The notes below the pieces were generated by a model, which did not search any database, was not told the DNA's origin, and saw only the letters and a program-made list of their open reading frames with translations. From the IMG/VR virus record IMGVR_UViG_3300046167_000480, positions 1 through 30,720 of that record: a stretch of 30,720 nt of DNA; one strand, given 5' to 3'. Below, one piece after another: positions 22,348-29,412 of this stretch (position 1 is the stretch's first letter; every line of letters begins with the position of its first letter). The position numbers and the translations under genes are program-made. The stretch comes from a virus.

Positions 22348-22625
22348 AGTTCGTATGAGCTTACTGTGTAGTTTAGACGCTTAAACATAGATATTAGCAT
22401 TTCCTCTGCCGTATCGGCTTTTTCGACTATCGTATTTAGTCGGTCTTTGTCCCAAGGGTTTAGGTCATTGTCATCTCGAACTATCTTAGCCATATCAGAT
22501 ATGTGCGACATCATTGCTTCTAGCTTACCGAAATCACCTGCCGTGTTGAGCCTTAGGACGTTTACGCTTTCCCATTTTTTGAGGTTTACGTCTGGGTACT
22601 TTTCTGTTTTTACTTTTGTTTCCAT
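22344..22625 (-). CDS. Helical hypothetical protein, 93 residues
   Basis: ATG 22625, preceded by an A-rich site (AATAGAGAA). A 93-residue mostly helical protein with D-x-N-L-x-x-W-x-x-x-N-V-L and L-N-P-W-D-K-D-R-L segments. It is the first confidently read gene after the promoter-like element at 22755-22785. Family unknown. Confidence 0.75.
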   Translation of the reverse strand: METKVKTEKYPDVNLKKWESVNVLRLNTAGDFGKLEAMMSHISDMAKIVRDDNDLNPWDKDRLNTIVEKADTAEEMLISMFKRLNYTVSSYEL

Positions 22626-22636
22626 TTCTCTATTAT

Positions 22637-22748
22637 TTAGTGAACCAACCCTATTTTGAGTTTTACGTCTATTCGAGGAATTGGATTACCCACGACGGCT
22701 ATATTTCGTTTAGCTACGACTTTCGGTCTTACTTATCTGCCTACTCAT
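22637..22748 (-). pseudogene. Possible frame-broken 37-codon micro-ORF
   Basis: ATG 22748 lies right after a strong promoter-like element but reaches a stop after 12 codons (M-S-R-Q-I-S-K-T-E...). One base offset, the frame continues to TAA 22637-22639 with coherent basic residues (R-P-K-V-V-A-K-R-N-I-A-V-V-G-N-P-I-P-R-I). Removing one A from AGTAAGACC would join them as a 37-residue basic peptide. The span of 112 bases (3n+1) fits a one-base insertion. It may also simply be leader sequence. Confidence 0.3.
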
Positions 22749-22754
22749 TACTCT

Positions 22755-22785
22755 GTAATATACAAATAATTAACGTATCTACCAA
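22755..22785 (-). promoter_or_regulatory. Promoter-like element, TTG-N20-TATATTAC
   Basis: Minus strand TTG (22783-22785), 20-base spacer, TATATTAC (22755-22762), in a non-coding gap after the 47-residue gene. It shares spacing and box with the elements at 39 and 3313, making three members of TTG-N20-TAnnTTAC. Confidence 0.58.
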
Positions 22786-22790
22786 ATTTG

Positions 22791-22934
22791 TTAGTAGTTA
22801 TTTTTAGCGTATTCGTACGCTTTAACCAGCAGTAGATGTTGTCTTGGGTTTTGAGGAAGCGATATCCTTACACGTACGTTCCTCTTTTTTATTATGTAGG
22901 CTTCTAAGAACGAAATCATTTCTTGTTCCGTCAT
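22791..22934 (-). CDS. 47-residue small basic protein after terminase
   Basis: ATG 22934 overlaps the terminase stop (TAATG). Product starts MTEQEMISFLEAYIIKKRNV and is basic/helical, ending L-L-L-V-K-A-Y-E-Y-A-K-N-N-Y. The junction with terminase and coherent residues support it. Function unknown; could be a packaging accessory by position. Confidence 0.75.
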   Translation of the reverse strand: MTEQEMISFLEAYIIKKRNVRVRISLPQNPRQHLLLVKAYEYAKNNY

Positions 22935-24094
22935 TACCTAAGAGCATATTTCCCGTAATTAGGTTTACTGAGTTTATTAAATACTAGGTAACGGATTGCG
23001 TCGATTGAGTGATTGAACATATCTACGGGTGTGTTAAGCACAAGACCATTCTTATCCTCTTTCCATTTGTAGTTTCGGAATTCCTTTAGGGTGTTAGTGG
23101 ATTGCTTTGTAACAAATATGTTATATCGTTTAAGCATATCTATTCCTATGTTTATGCTATCCCGTCCTTTAGCAGCTGGTTTTATATTCCAACCCATACG
23201 ATATATTTCATCTATACTTTTCGGTTCTGCACTATCAGCATATATTTCCTCTCGCCTACCCACGCCTAAGCGTTGTAACTCGTTTGCTATATCTCTATTT
23301 GTCATACCCGTACGATATATCTTTTCGTGTACGTACATATTCGTGTCGTGGATAAATATACTTATAAGTGTGCTGGGGTCGTTAGTGTACCCGAAGTCCA
23401 TACCATACCCTAAGTGCCTTGCGTAATCAGGAACTTGGTCTATGAGCGACACATTAAAGATCGTGGCTAAACTCTTTCCTACTTCCCCTAAACCATACAC
23501 ACGCCAATAGTTTTCGTCTGTATCTCTTAGGCGTTCTATTTCATCTATAATCGTGTCAGGTAGAAAGTGATTGTCTTTATATGTCGTAATATGAAACTCA
23601 GCGTCTTCCCGTGTTTTAACCTTTTCGTATATCCAATGGAATTCGTCTGACGGGTTGTAGTCTAAAATAATACGTCCCGTTGTTCTAAACACAAGCTGTT
23701 GCCAATCCTCCCAAAACAATTCGTTTGCCTCGTTTATAAATAGTAAGTCCCTTTTGCGCCCACGTACCTTTTGTGGCTGGTCTAAAGAAATAAACTCTAC
23801 TCTATTCCCGTTTAGTATGTATTCCCCACTTGACTTATTGTGAAACGTTTCTGAGTACAAGCCGTGTGTTTTAAGTATATCAAAGAAATCACGCATTGCA
23901 GATGTACGTAAAGCTGGAAAGGTCTTACGGCATACGGTTATGGTCTTGCCCGTGTTTTGTAGTGAATAATAAAAGATAACCCACAGAAGAATATTATACG
24001 TCTTGCCTGAGCGTGTACCGCCTTGCTCGATTATTATACGCTTGTCTGAGTTTATAAGATGCTTACATACTACGTTAGTCTGTATTGTCTTCAC
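22934..24094 (-). CDS. terL: Terminase large subunit
   Basis: A 386-residue protein with a GTG start at 24094 overlapping the small subunit's 3' end by 20 bases. Walker A GGTRSGKT (25-32), Walker B hydrophobics with N121-E122 (LLFINEAN), and nuclease-domain acidic residues D233 (GMDFGYTNDP), D287 (YADSAEP) and D365 (NHSIDAIRY). It is a PBSX-type large terminase that pumps DNA into the prohead and cuts it. All active-site residues are present. Confidence 0.95.
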   Translation of the reverse strand: MKTIQTNVVCKHLINSDKRIIIEQGGTRSGKTYNILLWVIFYYSLQNTGKTITVCRKTFPALRTSAMRDFFDILKTHGLYSETFHNKSSGEYILNGNRVEFISLDQPQKVRGRKRDLLFINEANELFWEDWQQLVFRTTGRIILDYNPSDEFHWIYEKVKTREDAEFHITTYKDNHFLPDTIIDEIERLRDTDENYWRVYGLGEVGKSLATIFNVSLIDQVPDYARHLGYGMDFGYTNDPSTLISIFIHDTNMYVHEKIYRTGMTNRDIANELQRLGVGRREEIYADSAEPKSIDEIYRMGWNIKPAAKGRDSINIGIDMLKRYNIFVTKQSTNTLKEFRNYKWKEDKNGLVLNTPVDMFNHSIDAIRYLVFNKLSKPNYGKYALR

Positions 24095-24425
24095 TTTCTA
24101 TTATTTCTATTCTAAAGTGGTTTTCAGTTCCTAAGTCAAATTCTTGTCGTTCAATATACCCTCTATTCTTACCTTGTGTTTTAAGATAGAATATGGTTGA
24201 GGTCGTATTGTTTTCTCGTATCTGTTCAAATAACTTACTTTCCACGAAGTCCAAACAAATGTTTTTCACGTTGTCTACTGACGATTTATAATCAGGGTCT
24301 TCCTTATACCAGCGATAATGTGTTTCTCGGCTTATCTCTGCTTTGTTACACGCAACCGATACGACACCTAAGCTACTTTCTAAGGCTTGTATCATTACTC
24401 CTTTTTTAGTGTCAGATTTTGTCAT
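24075..24425 (-). CDS. terS: Terminase small subunit
   Basis: A 116-residue protein with an N-terminal helix-turn-helix-like region (LGVVSVACNKAEISRETHYRWYKEDPDY, about 19-46), as in small terminases that recognise the packaging site, followed by an oligomerisation helix (FVESKLFEQIRENNTTSTIFYLK) and an acidic C-terminus. It is located directly ahead of the large subunit. Confidence 0.88.
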   Translation of the reverse strand: MTKSDTKKGVMIQALESSLGVVSVACNKAEISRETHYRWYKEDPDYKSSVDNVKNICLDFVESKLFEQIRENNTTSTIFYLKTQGKNRGYIERQEFDLGTENHFRIEIIESEDNTD

Positions 24426-24979
24426 AAGATGTCAGATTTTTTTAAAGCGAATTCTTCCATACAATGCGGACACATCACGTCTACCGTTTGGTCTAAATGG
24501 CTTTGGTTAATGTTTGTCATTTGATTATTCATTTTATCCTCTTTATTCTTATAGTCCTCAGGGGACATATCGTTTATGTTAAAACCTACGCTATCCTCTA
24601 GCCAATTATTCAAATTGATGTTAGGGAAGTAGGCTTGCATATCTTCTACATTGTCTATTTCTCGCATCTCTAACACAAGGTCTTCATTGTTCCACAATGT
24701 TAGTTCGTGCGTCTTGTTGTCTGCTATCCTATACTCTTTTACCTTTTTGTCGGATAAGTGGTCTACTACAATTACGTTTATTTCGTCATACCCTAATTGC
24801 ATAAGTGCCTTGTATCTTGCGTGTCCCGTAATTATTACACCCTCGTTGTCTATTGATATTGGTTGATTGTACCCGTACTTTTTAATCGACTGCTTCAATG
24901 CGTCAATCGTTCTGTCATTCTTTCTTGCGTTTCGCCAATAAGGTTTAATGCTAGATAATTTCTTCGTTTGGATTTTCAT
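24422..24979 (-). CDS. ParB-fold protein with C-terminal CPHC knuckle
   Basis: A 185-residue protein. The N-terminal ParB/sulfiredoxin-like domain is visible: L-S-S-I-K-P-Y-W-R-N-A-R-K-N-D (8-22), G-Y-N-Q-P-I (36-41), then I-I-T-G-H-A-R-Y-K-A-L (49-59), the ParB box II-type motif. A Gln/Asn/Lys-rich linker precedes C170-P-H-C173, a CxxC pair that is half a zinc site and may bind metal with a partner. In phages such proteins often sit just before terminase. It may be a DNA-binding or nucleotide-binding factor; partition is unlikely as no ParA is present. Confidence 0.8.
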   Translation of the reverse strand: MKIQTKKLSSIKPYWRNARKNDRTIDALKQSIKKYGYNQPISIDNEGVIITGHARYKALMQLGYDEINVIVVDHLSDKKVKEYRIADNKTHELTLWNNEDLVLEMREIDNVEDMQAYFPNINLNNWLEDSVGFNINDMSPEDYKNKEDKMNNQMTNINQSHLDQTVDVMCPHCMEEFALKKSDIL

Positions 24980-25607
24980 TCTTAAATTCTTTTTTGATTT
25001 GTAATTGATGTTTTGTTTCCCACGACTTTTTGTATTCTACGTCTTTAAATAATTTACTGAACCCCGTTATGTGTTTTAATCGTATCAGTTCCTCAGCTTC
25101 CATTCCTAACTCGTTACAGATGTCTTCGTCTTTCCAGCCGTTATCCAGCATATCAAATACCATACTTGACATTCCGTCTATTGAGTGTTTGCCTCTTGCT
25201 CGGTTGTGCCGTACAGTTGATGCCATTCTATCGTTTATATCCTTTTCTATTACAACGATAGGGAGCCGTCCTAAGTTACGTTCTAGAATATCATTATTTG
25301 TTTTGCACGTCAGGTATCTGTGGAAGCCGTCCACGATTACGTACTTATCTTTTTCTTCATCATAAACCGTTACGATAGGTTGTGTATAGCCGTCGTGTGC
25401 AATAGAAGTGTATAAGAGTTTCATTTCTACTCGTGCAACACTATTGGGGTTATAGTCGTTAGCGGTTACTTTATTGATGTCAACCCAACGAACTCGTGCA
25501 ACGGGTTGCGTCCTTAGTGGGTGTACGTCAAATAGGTAATCCATTATTTGCTCTATTTTATCGAGCCGTTCTTCGCCTTGTAATTTTTCTATTCCTAATT
25601 CAACCAT
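24951..25607 (-). CDS. ibrB-like: IbrB-like ParB-fold protein
   Basis: A 218-residue protein. ParB-fold features: W41-V-D-I-N-K-V-T-A-N-D-Y-N-P-N, G-Y-T-Q-P-I-V (73-79), I-V-D-G-F-H-R (91-97) and R-H-N-R-A-R-G-K-H (133-141), with a helical C-terminal half. The D-G-F-H-R and R-H-N-R-A-R-G motifs are those I associate with IbrB proteins, which occur beside IbrA (PAPS-reductase-like) proteins in prophages. Here that partner is exactly the next upstream gene, overlapping by 8 bases. In the ParB/Srx superfamily this pocket binds a nucleotide (CTP or ATP). Function in phage unknown. Confidence 0.82.
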   Translation of the reverse strand: MVELGIEKLQGEERLDKIEQIMDYLFDVHPLRTQPVARVRWVDINKVTANDYNPNSVARVEMKLLYTSIAHDGYTQPIVTVYDEEKDKYVIVDGFHRYLTCKTNNDILERNLGRLPIVVIEKDINDRMASTVRHNRARGKHSIDGMSSMVFDMLDNGWKDEDICNELGMEAEELIRLKHITGFSKLFKDVEYKKSWETKHQLQIKKEFKNENPNEEII

Positions 25608-26751
25608 TTATATATTTATTTGTGTCTGTATATTTGTTCGTTATTCCACGTTTCCACTTACGCCAAGTATCTACGTCAGGGTGTCTTTCCCAATTTGTAA
25701 GCTTTGTAAACTCAAAGTCATTTGCTAGGATAGAGTTTATTTGTACTCGTGTCAGTTTGTCTTTATGAAACTCCATATCGTATTTTGCGTCCATTTTATC
25801 GAAACGCTTTTTGAATTTAGCTCGGTGCTTCTCGTTTGTTACAAGGTTGTCTACTAGGTGGTCTCGGTATTCAATCCAATCTCTAAACATAAAAGGTAGT
25901 TCTTTGATCTTGAGAAAGTTTTCACGCCCAAGTTTTCCAGCAGTATTGATACCCGACAATCTCTTTGTAAGCTTGTTCCACGTTTCCTTTTCGATTTCTT
26001 CTAAGTAGTAAAGGCTTTCAACGGCGGTTTCGTGGTGTAAGTTAGACACTCGCATTGATTTTATGTTGATGCCGTGCATATACTGATAGTCGTATATTTT
26101 AGTGTACTTCCAGCCGTTGTCGTGTATCGCTTTCCACACGTCTGTAAAACTCCAATCGTATATAGGATAAAACGTGTAGTGGTTCATACTTCTATTTAAT
26201 CGTTTCCCGAACGTCAAATACTTATATGTAGCGTCTGAGGTTACCGCTAAAAAACGTGCTGGACTTTCCTCTGTCCTAACACCAGCTAAGTAACACGCTT
26301 TAGTGTCTTTAAAGTGATGCTCGAAAATGGCTTGGAACATATCGAAAAACCTATCCGTTCCGTATATATTTTCTTTGTAAGCGTAATCTTCTTTAGGTCG
26401 CATCCAATTTTCCTCATCTTTCGGGTTCCAGCATTCTAACCAATGGTCTGTGTTGCTCGTTGCATTAAACAACCTAATAGGCACTTGAAACCACATTGGC
26501 TCGATACGTGGGTCTGACATAACCTCTCGGACGTAATCAATAACATTCTGCCATTCTGCTTCTTGGTCTAAAAACATAACTTTTAGCGGAAGCCTATTGC
26601 GTTCCTCAGCAACCTTTAAAGCTAGGTTTAATACGCACGTGCTATCTTTACCACCCGAAAACCCGACAACCACGTTATCGAATTCATCGAATAAATAATT
26701 TATGCGTTTTAGCGCAGCGTCATAGACATTGTCGTTTTTATATATTTTCAT
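25600..26751 (-). CDS. ibrA-like: PAPS-reductase-like ATP pyrophosphatase (IbrA-like)
   Basis: A 383-residue protein. PP-loop S-G-G-K-D-S at 32-37 after strand VVVGF, the nucleotide-binding motif of PAPS reductases and other ATP pyrophosphatases. Later segments (V-R-T-E-E-S-P-A-R-F, about 164-173; F-Y-P-I-Y-D-W-S-F-T-D-V-W, about 202-214) match the PAPS-reductase family (DUF3440/IbrA type). The catalytic Cys-Gly-Leu-His motif of true CysH is absent, so it is probably not a sulfite-forming reductase. It may activate a substrate by adenylation for sulfur or other transfer. Paired with the ParB-fold gene. Confidence 0.85.
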   Translation of the reverse strand: MKIYKNDNVYDAALKRINYLFDEFDNVVVGFSGGKDSTCVLNLALKVAEERNRLPLKVMFLDQEAEWQNVIDYVREVMSDPRIEPMWFQVPIRLFNATSNTDHWLECWNPKDEENWMRPKEDYAYKENIYGTDRFFDMFQAIFEHHFKDTKACYLAGVRTEESPARFLAVTSDATYKYLTFGKRLNRSMNHYTFYPIYDWSFTDVWKAIHDNGWKYTKIYDYQYMHGINIKSMRVSNLHHETAVESLYYLEEIEKETWNKLTKRLSGINTAGKLGRENFLKIKELPFMFRDWIEYRDHLVDNLVTNEKHRAKFKKRFDKMDAKYDMEFHKDKLTRVQINSILANDFEFTKLTNWERHPDVDTWRKWKRGITNKYTDTNKYING

Positions 26752-27343
26752 ACTTATATGATATTGCTTTTCCTACATTATGCCCTAAGGTGCTTACGTC
26801 CCCTATATGCTCAAATAAGCACGGGACGGGGGTTGTCCATTCTATATTGTGATATACAAAATAATCTTGTACGCACACGTCATAGTGATTTCTTCGTTTC
26901 TCAGGTATAAACTCCTTACCCTCTTTTTGTAACCAATCTTGCACACGTTTGTTTAGTCCTTGTTGGTTTATGTAAATACTTGCGTGGTCGTAAAAACCTC
27001 GTTTTACTACTCCTTTATAAAACCCTTGCGAAGCAAATTTTTTTAGGTGTGGTCTTCTAGTAAATAATGAATAAAGGTCTGTTTTTGTTTCTGAGTGTAT
27101 TTTACGCCAATCATCTATCCATTGCGGTTTCGTGATAACGTCGTCCATTGTAATGAGTATTGGCTCGTCTTTCTTAGCGTCATCTAACATACCCTCTAAG
27201 GCACGTTGTAAGTTCCAAGCGTGTCCTAACCTACGATAGTCCACAAACAAAGTAACCTCGCAACCGCTTTCCTCTAGTACATCTATTAAAGGGTATAGGT
27301 ATGCGTCCCGTTTGTTAGGGATTGTTACTATTCCTACTTTCAT
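26738..27343 (-). CDS. Putative GT-A-type glycosyltransferase
   Basis: A 201-residue protein starting MKVGIVTIPNKRDAYLYPLI, with a Rossmann-like first strand, V-T-L-F-V-D (30-35), then I-T-M-D-D-V (64-69) in which D67-D68 resemble the DXD metal/nucleotide-sugar motif of GT-A enzymes, followed by a substrate-side region (LFTRRPHLKKF; Y-D-H-A-S-I-Y-I-N). Small for a glycosyltransferase. It could glycosylate DNA bases or a protein; its location with IbrA/B-like and GNAT genes suggests a modification cassette. No signal peptide. Confidence 0.68.
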   Translation of the reverse strand: MKVGIVTIPNKRDAYLYPLIDVLEESGCEVTLFVDYRRLGHAWNLQRALEGMLDDAKKDEPILITMDDVITKPQWIDDWRKIHSETKTDLYSLFTRRPHLKKFASQGFYKGVVKRGFYDHASIYINQQGLNKRVQDWLQKEGKEFIPEKRRNHYDVCVQDYFVYHNIEWTTPVPCLFEHIGDVSTLGHNVGKAISYKYENI

Positions 27344-27675
27344 TTTTTTATAGGTGCTTTGTTTATTACGCCGTATCGACTTTCTTTAGTCGAAGCGATA
27401 AAGTATTTATGGTCGTTGTAATAAAAGTATATGAATTCTACACGGAAGAACCTTTCTCGGTTTCCGTTTTTCAGCAACCACGCAACGACTGAATAATATT
27501 TGCGTCTGTTCGCTTTGTAATTCTTTTCTAAAAGATAACTATGCGGAAGTCCTTTCTTTGCGTAATTACTACTAAACTTCCACTTTTGTTTGTCAATCCA
27601 TTCTAACACTTCGCTTTCTGTAAGCGTATCGTGTTCGGGAAAGGTGTCGTCAAATTCTACTATTTTGTATGCCAT
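27340..27675 (-). CDS. Hypothetical protein in modification-type cassette
   Basis: A 111-residue protein rich in aromatic and basic residues (KYYSVVAWLLKNGNRERFFRVEFIYFYYNDHKYF). ATG 27675 overlaps the GNAT stop by one base; its stop overlaps the glycosyltransferase start. I recognise no family. Confidence 0.7.
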   Translation of the reverse strand: MAYKIVEFDDTFPEHDTLTESEVLEWIDKQKWKFSSNYAKKGLPHSYLLEKNYKANRRKYYSVVAWLLKNGNRERFFRVEFIYFYYNDHKYFIASTKESRYGVINKAPIKK

Positions 27676-28045
27676 TAAATATAATATTCTAAATGTAAGT
27701 AATTTTTATATGATTTTATAGGTGTAGCACCTAAGCGTTTGTGTAATTGATAGGACATTCTCGTGCATCTTAATTCTATTACCGTTCCGTTACCAGCTTC
27801 TTGCTCGATAACTTTTAGTCGTTCCCTATGTAGCTTTTCATATATACGTTGTCCTCTGTACTCAGGCAATACGAAAGCGTTTCTTAGAACATACTTATTT
27901 TTATTCTTTGTCCAGCCGACTGTACCTACAATGTTATTACCTATGAAATACCCTAAAAACTGACACTCAGGAAGATAGTTAACCCCTGACTTTTTGGCTT
28001 GTGTCGTTATATCTTAAGGTCTTTATAGTTTATTGGCTTTATCAT
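27675..28045 (-). pseudogene. GNAT acetyltransferase with a one-base frame break
   Basis: From TAA 27675-27677 the frame is open up to 28013 and reads a full GNAT domain: G-Y-F-I-G-N-N-I-V-G-T-V-G-W, then L-R-N-A-F-V-L-P-E-Y-R-G-Q-R-I-Y-E-K-L (motif A with the acetyl-CoA pyrophosphate loop R-G-Q-R-I), then L-R-C-T-R-M-S-Y-Q-L-H-K-R-L-G-A. No ATG, GTG or CTG is present in this frame upstream of a TTG at 27869, which is inside motif A. ATG 28045 in a neighbouring frame gives M-I-K-P-I-N-Y-K-D-L-K, then stop; adding one base at AAG|ATA (K-D-I-T-T-Q-A-K-K-S) joins the two into a 123-residue protein of GNAT length. Either a -1 frameshift, a mutation, or an assembly error. Confidence 0.72.
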
Positions 28046-28051
28046 TGTAAC

Positions 28052-28082
28052 GCAATATAAACAAATTTTATCGTATTGTCAA
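28052..28082 (-). promoter_or_regulatory. Weak promoter-like element before GNAT gene
   Basis: Minus strand TTG (28080-28082), 20 bases, TATATTGC (28052-28059). It overlaps the stop of the DnaA-like gene in an ATTTGACAAT context like that at 1480. The predicted leader would be almost absent before ATG 28045. Confidence 0.38.
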
Positions 28083-28474
28083 ATATTTAGTGTGTCAAAG
28101 ATTTTCTCTACCACCTCATAGTCTTGTGTGCTTTTTATTTTCATAATTCTTTGTGCGAGTTCCGTCCTTTCGCTAATCGAAACATATTCGCCTTGTAAAA
28201 TCAAATGCGCTCGTCTTACGGCTAAATTGTTTGCTTCGACTACTGGGAATTGTTTGTGCAAATGTATTATTGAAGCGTGGGACTTTACGGGTTTACCTTT
28301 CTCGGTAAAGTATTTTGCTATATCAGACCAACCCATATTAAAACTATCGTGTAGTATTTTAACGAGTAAGACTCTGCCGTCTGAGTATTCTCGTTTTCGA
28401 GTATTCTTAAATAGGTCTATCCCTAAAACTTCTATAACACGTTTTGATATTTCGTTTTCTAAATTCCGTTCCAT
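28079..28474 (-). CDS. DnaA-domain-IV-like DNA-binding protein
   Basis: I start it at ATG 28474 (MERNLENEISKRVIEVLG), four bases after the nuclease stop; an ATG at 28501 would overlap that gene by 22 bases and adds residues unlike the family. The core (YSDGRVLLVKILHD, W-S-D-I-A-K-Y-F, G-K-P-V-K-S-H-A-S-I-I-H-L-H-K) resembles the C-terminal helix-turn-helix of DnaA that binds DnaA boxes, without the ATPase part. It may bind the phage origin or regulate early genes. Confidence 0.75.
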   Translation of the reverse strand: MERNLENEISKRVIEVLGIDLFKNTRKREYSDGRVLLVKILHDSFNMGWSDIAKYFTEKGKPVKSHASIIHLHKQFPVVEANNLAVRRAHLILQGEYVSISERTELAQRIMKIKSTQDYEVVEKIFDTLNI

Positions 28475-28478
28475 AATA

Positions 28479-29261
28479 TTATAATGTCCCCTCGTAAACA
28501 TAACTATTTATGTCCGCAGGTGTTAAAAAAAACTTGTTGTATAATTCTATCGCTTGGTGCGTTTCATCACGTCCACGCTCGTAAAATTCTTCTGAGCATT
28601 TAAATATACCTATGTCTAAGTTGTTTTTGTCGATACACACAAAGGTAAAATCTTTATAATCAACATTAAACAAGTTGCAATATATATAAACTTGAACGTG
28701 ATATTTATATTTTTGTGCGCTAATTTGGAAGTTCTTTATGTCGGTAGTCGTTTTTAGATCTACCAAACCACCTTTTGTTTGTAACACATCTGCTTTTCCA
28801 CGAAAAGGTATTCCGTCTATAAGACCCACACTAGGTATCTCAAACCTAGCGTCTGTTAAATACTTAGCCGTGTGGTCGTTTCTGTGGAATGCGTCCACAA
28901 GACGTTCTGCATCTTGCTTTTCTTTTATCGTGAACACTTGGTCGTGGTACGCCTTAGCTTCCTTATACGCTTTAGTGTTTTTAGATTGTACGTTTACAAA
29001 CACGCATTCATCTATCTTCTCGGGTTCTAATATCATTGTGTGAAACAACCAGCCTGACCGCAAGGCCTGACTACTCTTTTGCCCGTACTTAGTTACGTAA
29101 TGATACGTCTTAGGACTATCCAGCAGTAGCTTACAAGTCGAGCTTGATAACGCCGTCTTGCCTAAATAATTGTAGTAAAAGTCATCTGAGTACGCATTGT
29201 CGATTAACTCTTGTCTGTCGTGGATAGAGCCGTCTAGTAGTTTTATTGTTTTACTTTCCAT
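28479..29261 (-). CDS. PD-(D/E)XK exonuclease, RecE/DUF3799-like
   Basis: A 260-residue protein. L-S-S-S-T-C-K-L-L-L-D-S-P (38-50), G-x-L-F-H (H74), E141, G-K-A-D158-V-L, V-D168-L-K170-T-T and Q190-V-Y-I-Y form the RecB-type nuclease signature (E/D...D-x-K and the Q-x-x-x-Y motif). This matches exodeoxyribonuclease VIII/RecE-like enzymes, which resect double-strand ends for recombination. No annealing partner (RecT/Beta) is visible in the window; the SSB-like and NinG genes are far away. Confidence 0.85.
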   Translation of the reverse strand: MESKTIKLLDGSIHDRQELIDNAYSDDFYYNYLGKTALSSSTCKLLLDSPKTYHYVTKYGQKSSQALRSGWLFHTMILEPEKIDECVFVNVQSKNTKAYKEAKAYHDQVFTIKEKQDAERLVDAFHRNDHTAKYLTDARFEIPSVGLIDGIPFRGKADVLQTKGGLVDLKTTTDIKNFQISAQKYKYHVQVYIYCNLFNVDYKDFTFVCIDKNNLDIGIFKCSEEFYERGRDETHQAIELYNKFFLTPADINSYVYEGTL

Positions 29262-29412
29262 AAATTACGGGTGTTTTGTGAGTCATATATTCTACGTTAC
29301 TAAGGTTGTGGCCTTGAGCGATTACAAAATCCTCTGCGGTTAACGTCTTGCTTTCGGTGTACGGGTAATGATATACATTCCCGTCGCTGTAGTCTAATAT
29401 AGTTATACGCAT
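29251..29412 (-). CDS. 53-residue small protein before nuclease
   Basis: ATG 29412 overlaps the upstream gene's 3' end; TAA 29251-29253 overlaps the nuclease start by 11 bases. Product begins MRITILDYSDGNVYHYPYTE, a beta-hairpin-like start (M-R-I-T-I-L-D-Y-S) I associate with short phage proteins. Function unknown. Confidence 0.78.
   Translation of the reverse strand: MRITILDYSDGNVYHYPYTESKTLTAEDFVIAQGHNLSNVEYMTHKTPVIYGK

Noticed and set aside
22616-22807. 63-codon plus-strand frame in the gap before 22625
   Set aside because: It runs against all transcription and overlaps the promoter-like element and leader; no start context.
28475-28501. Longer start for the DnaA-like gene
   Set aside because: Adds residues overlapping the nuclease by 22 bases; ATG 28474 has normal spacing after the stop.
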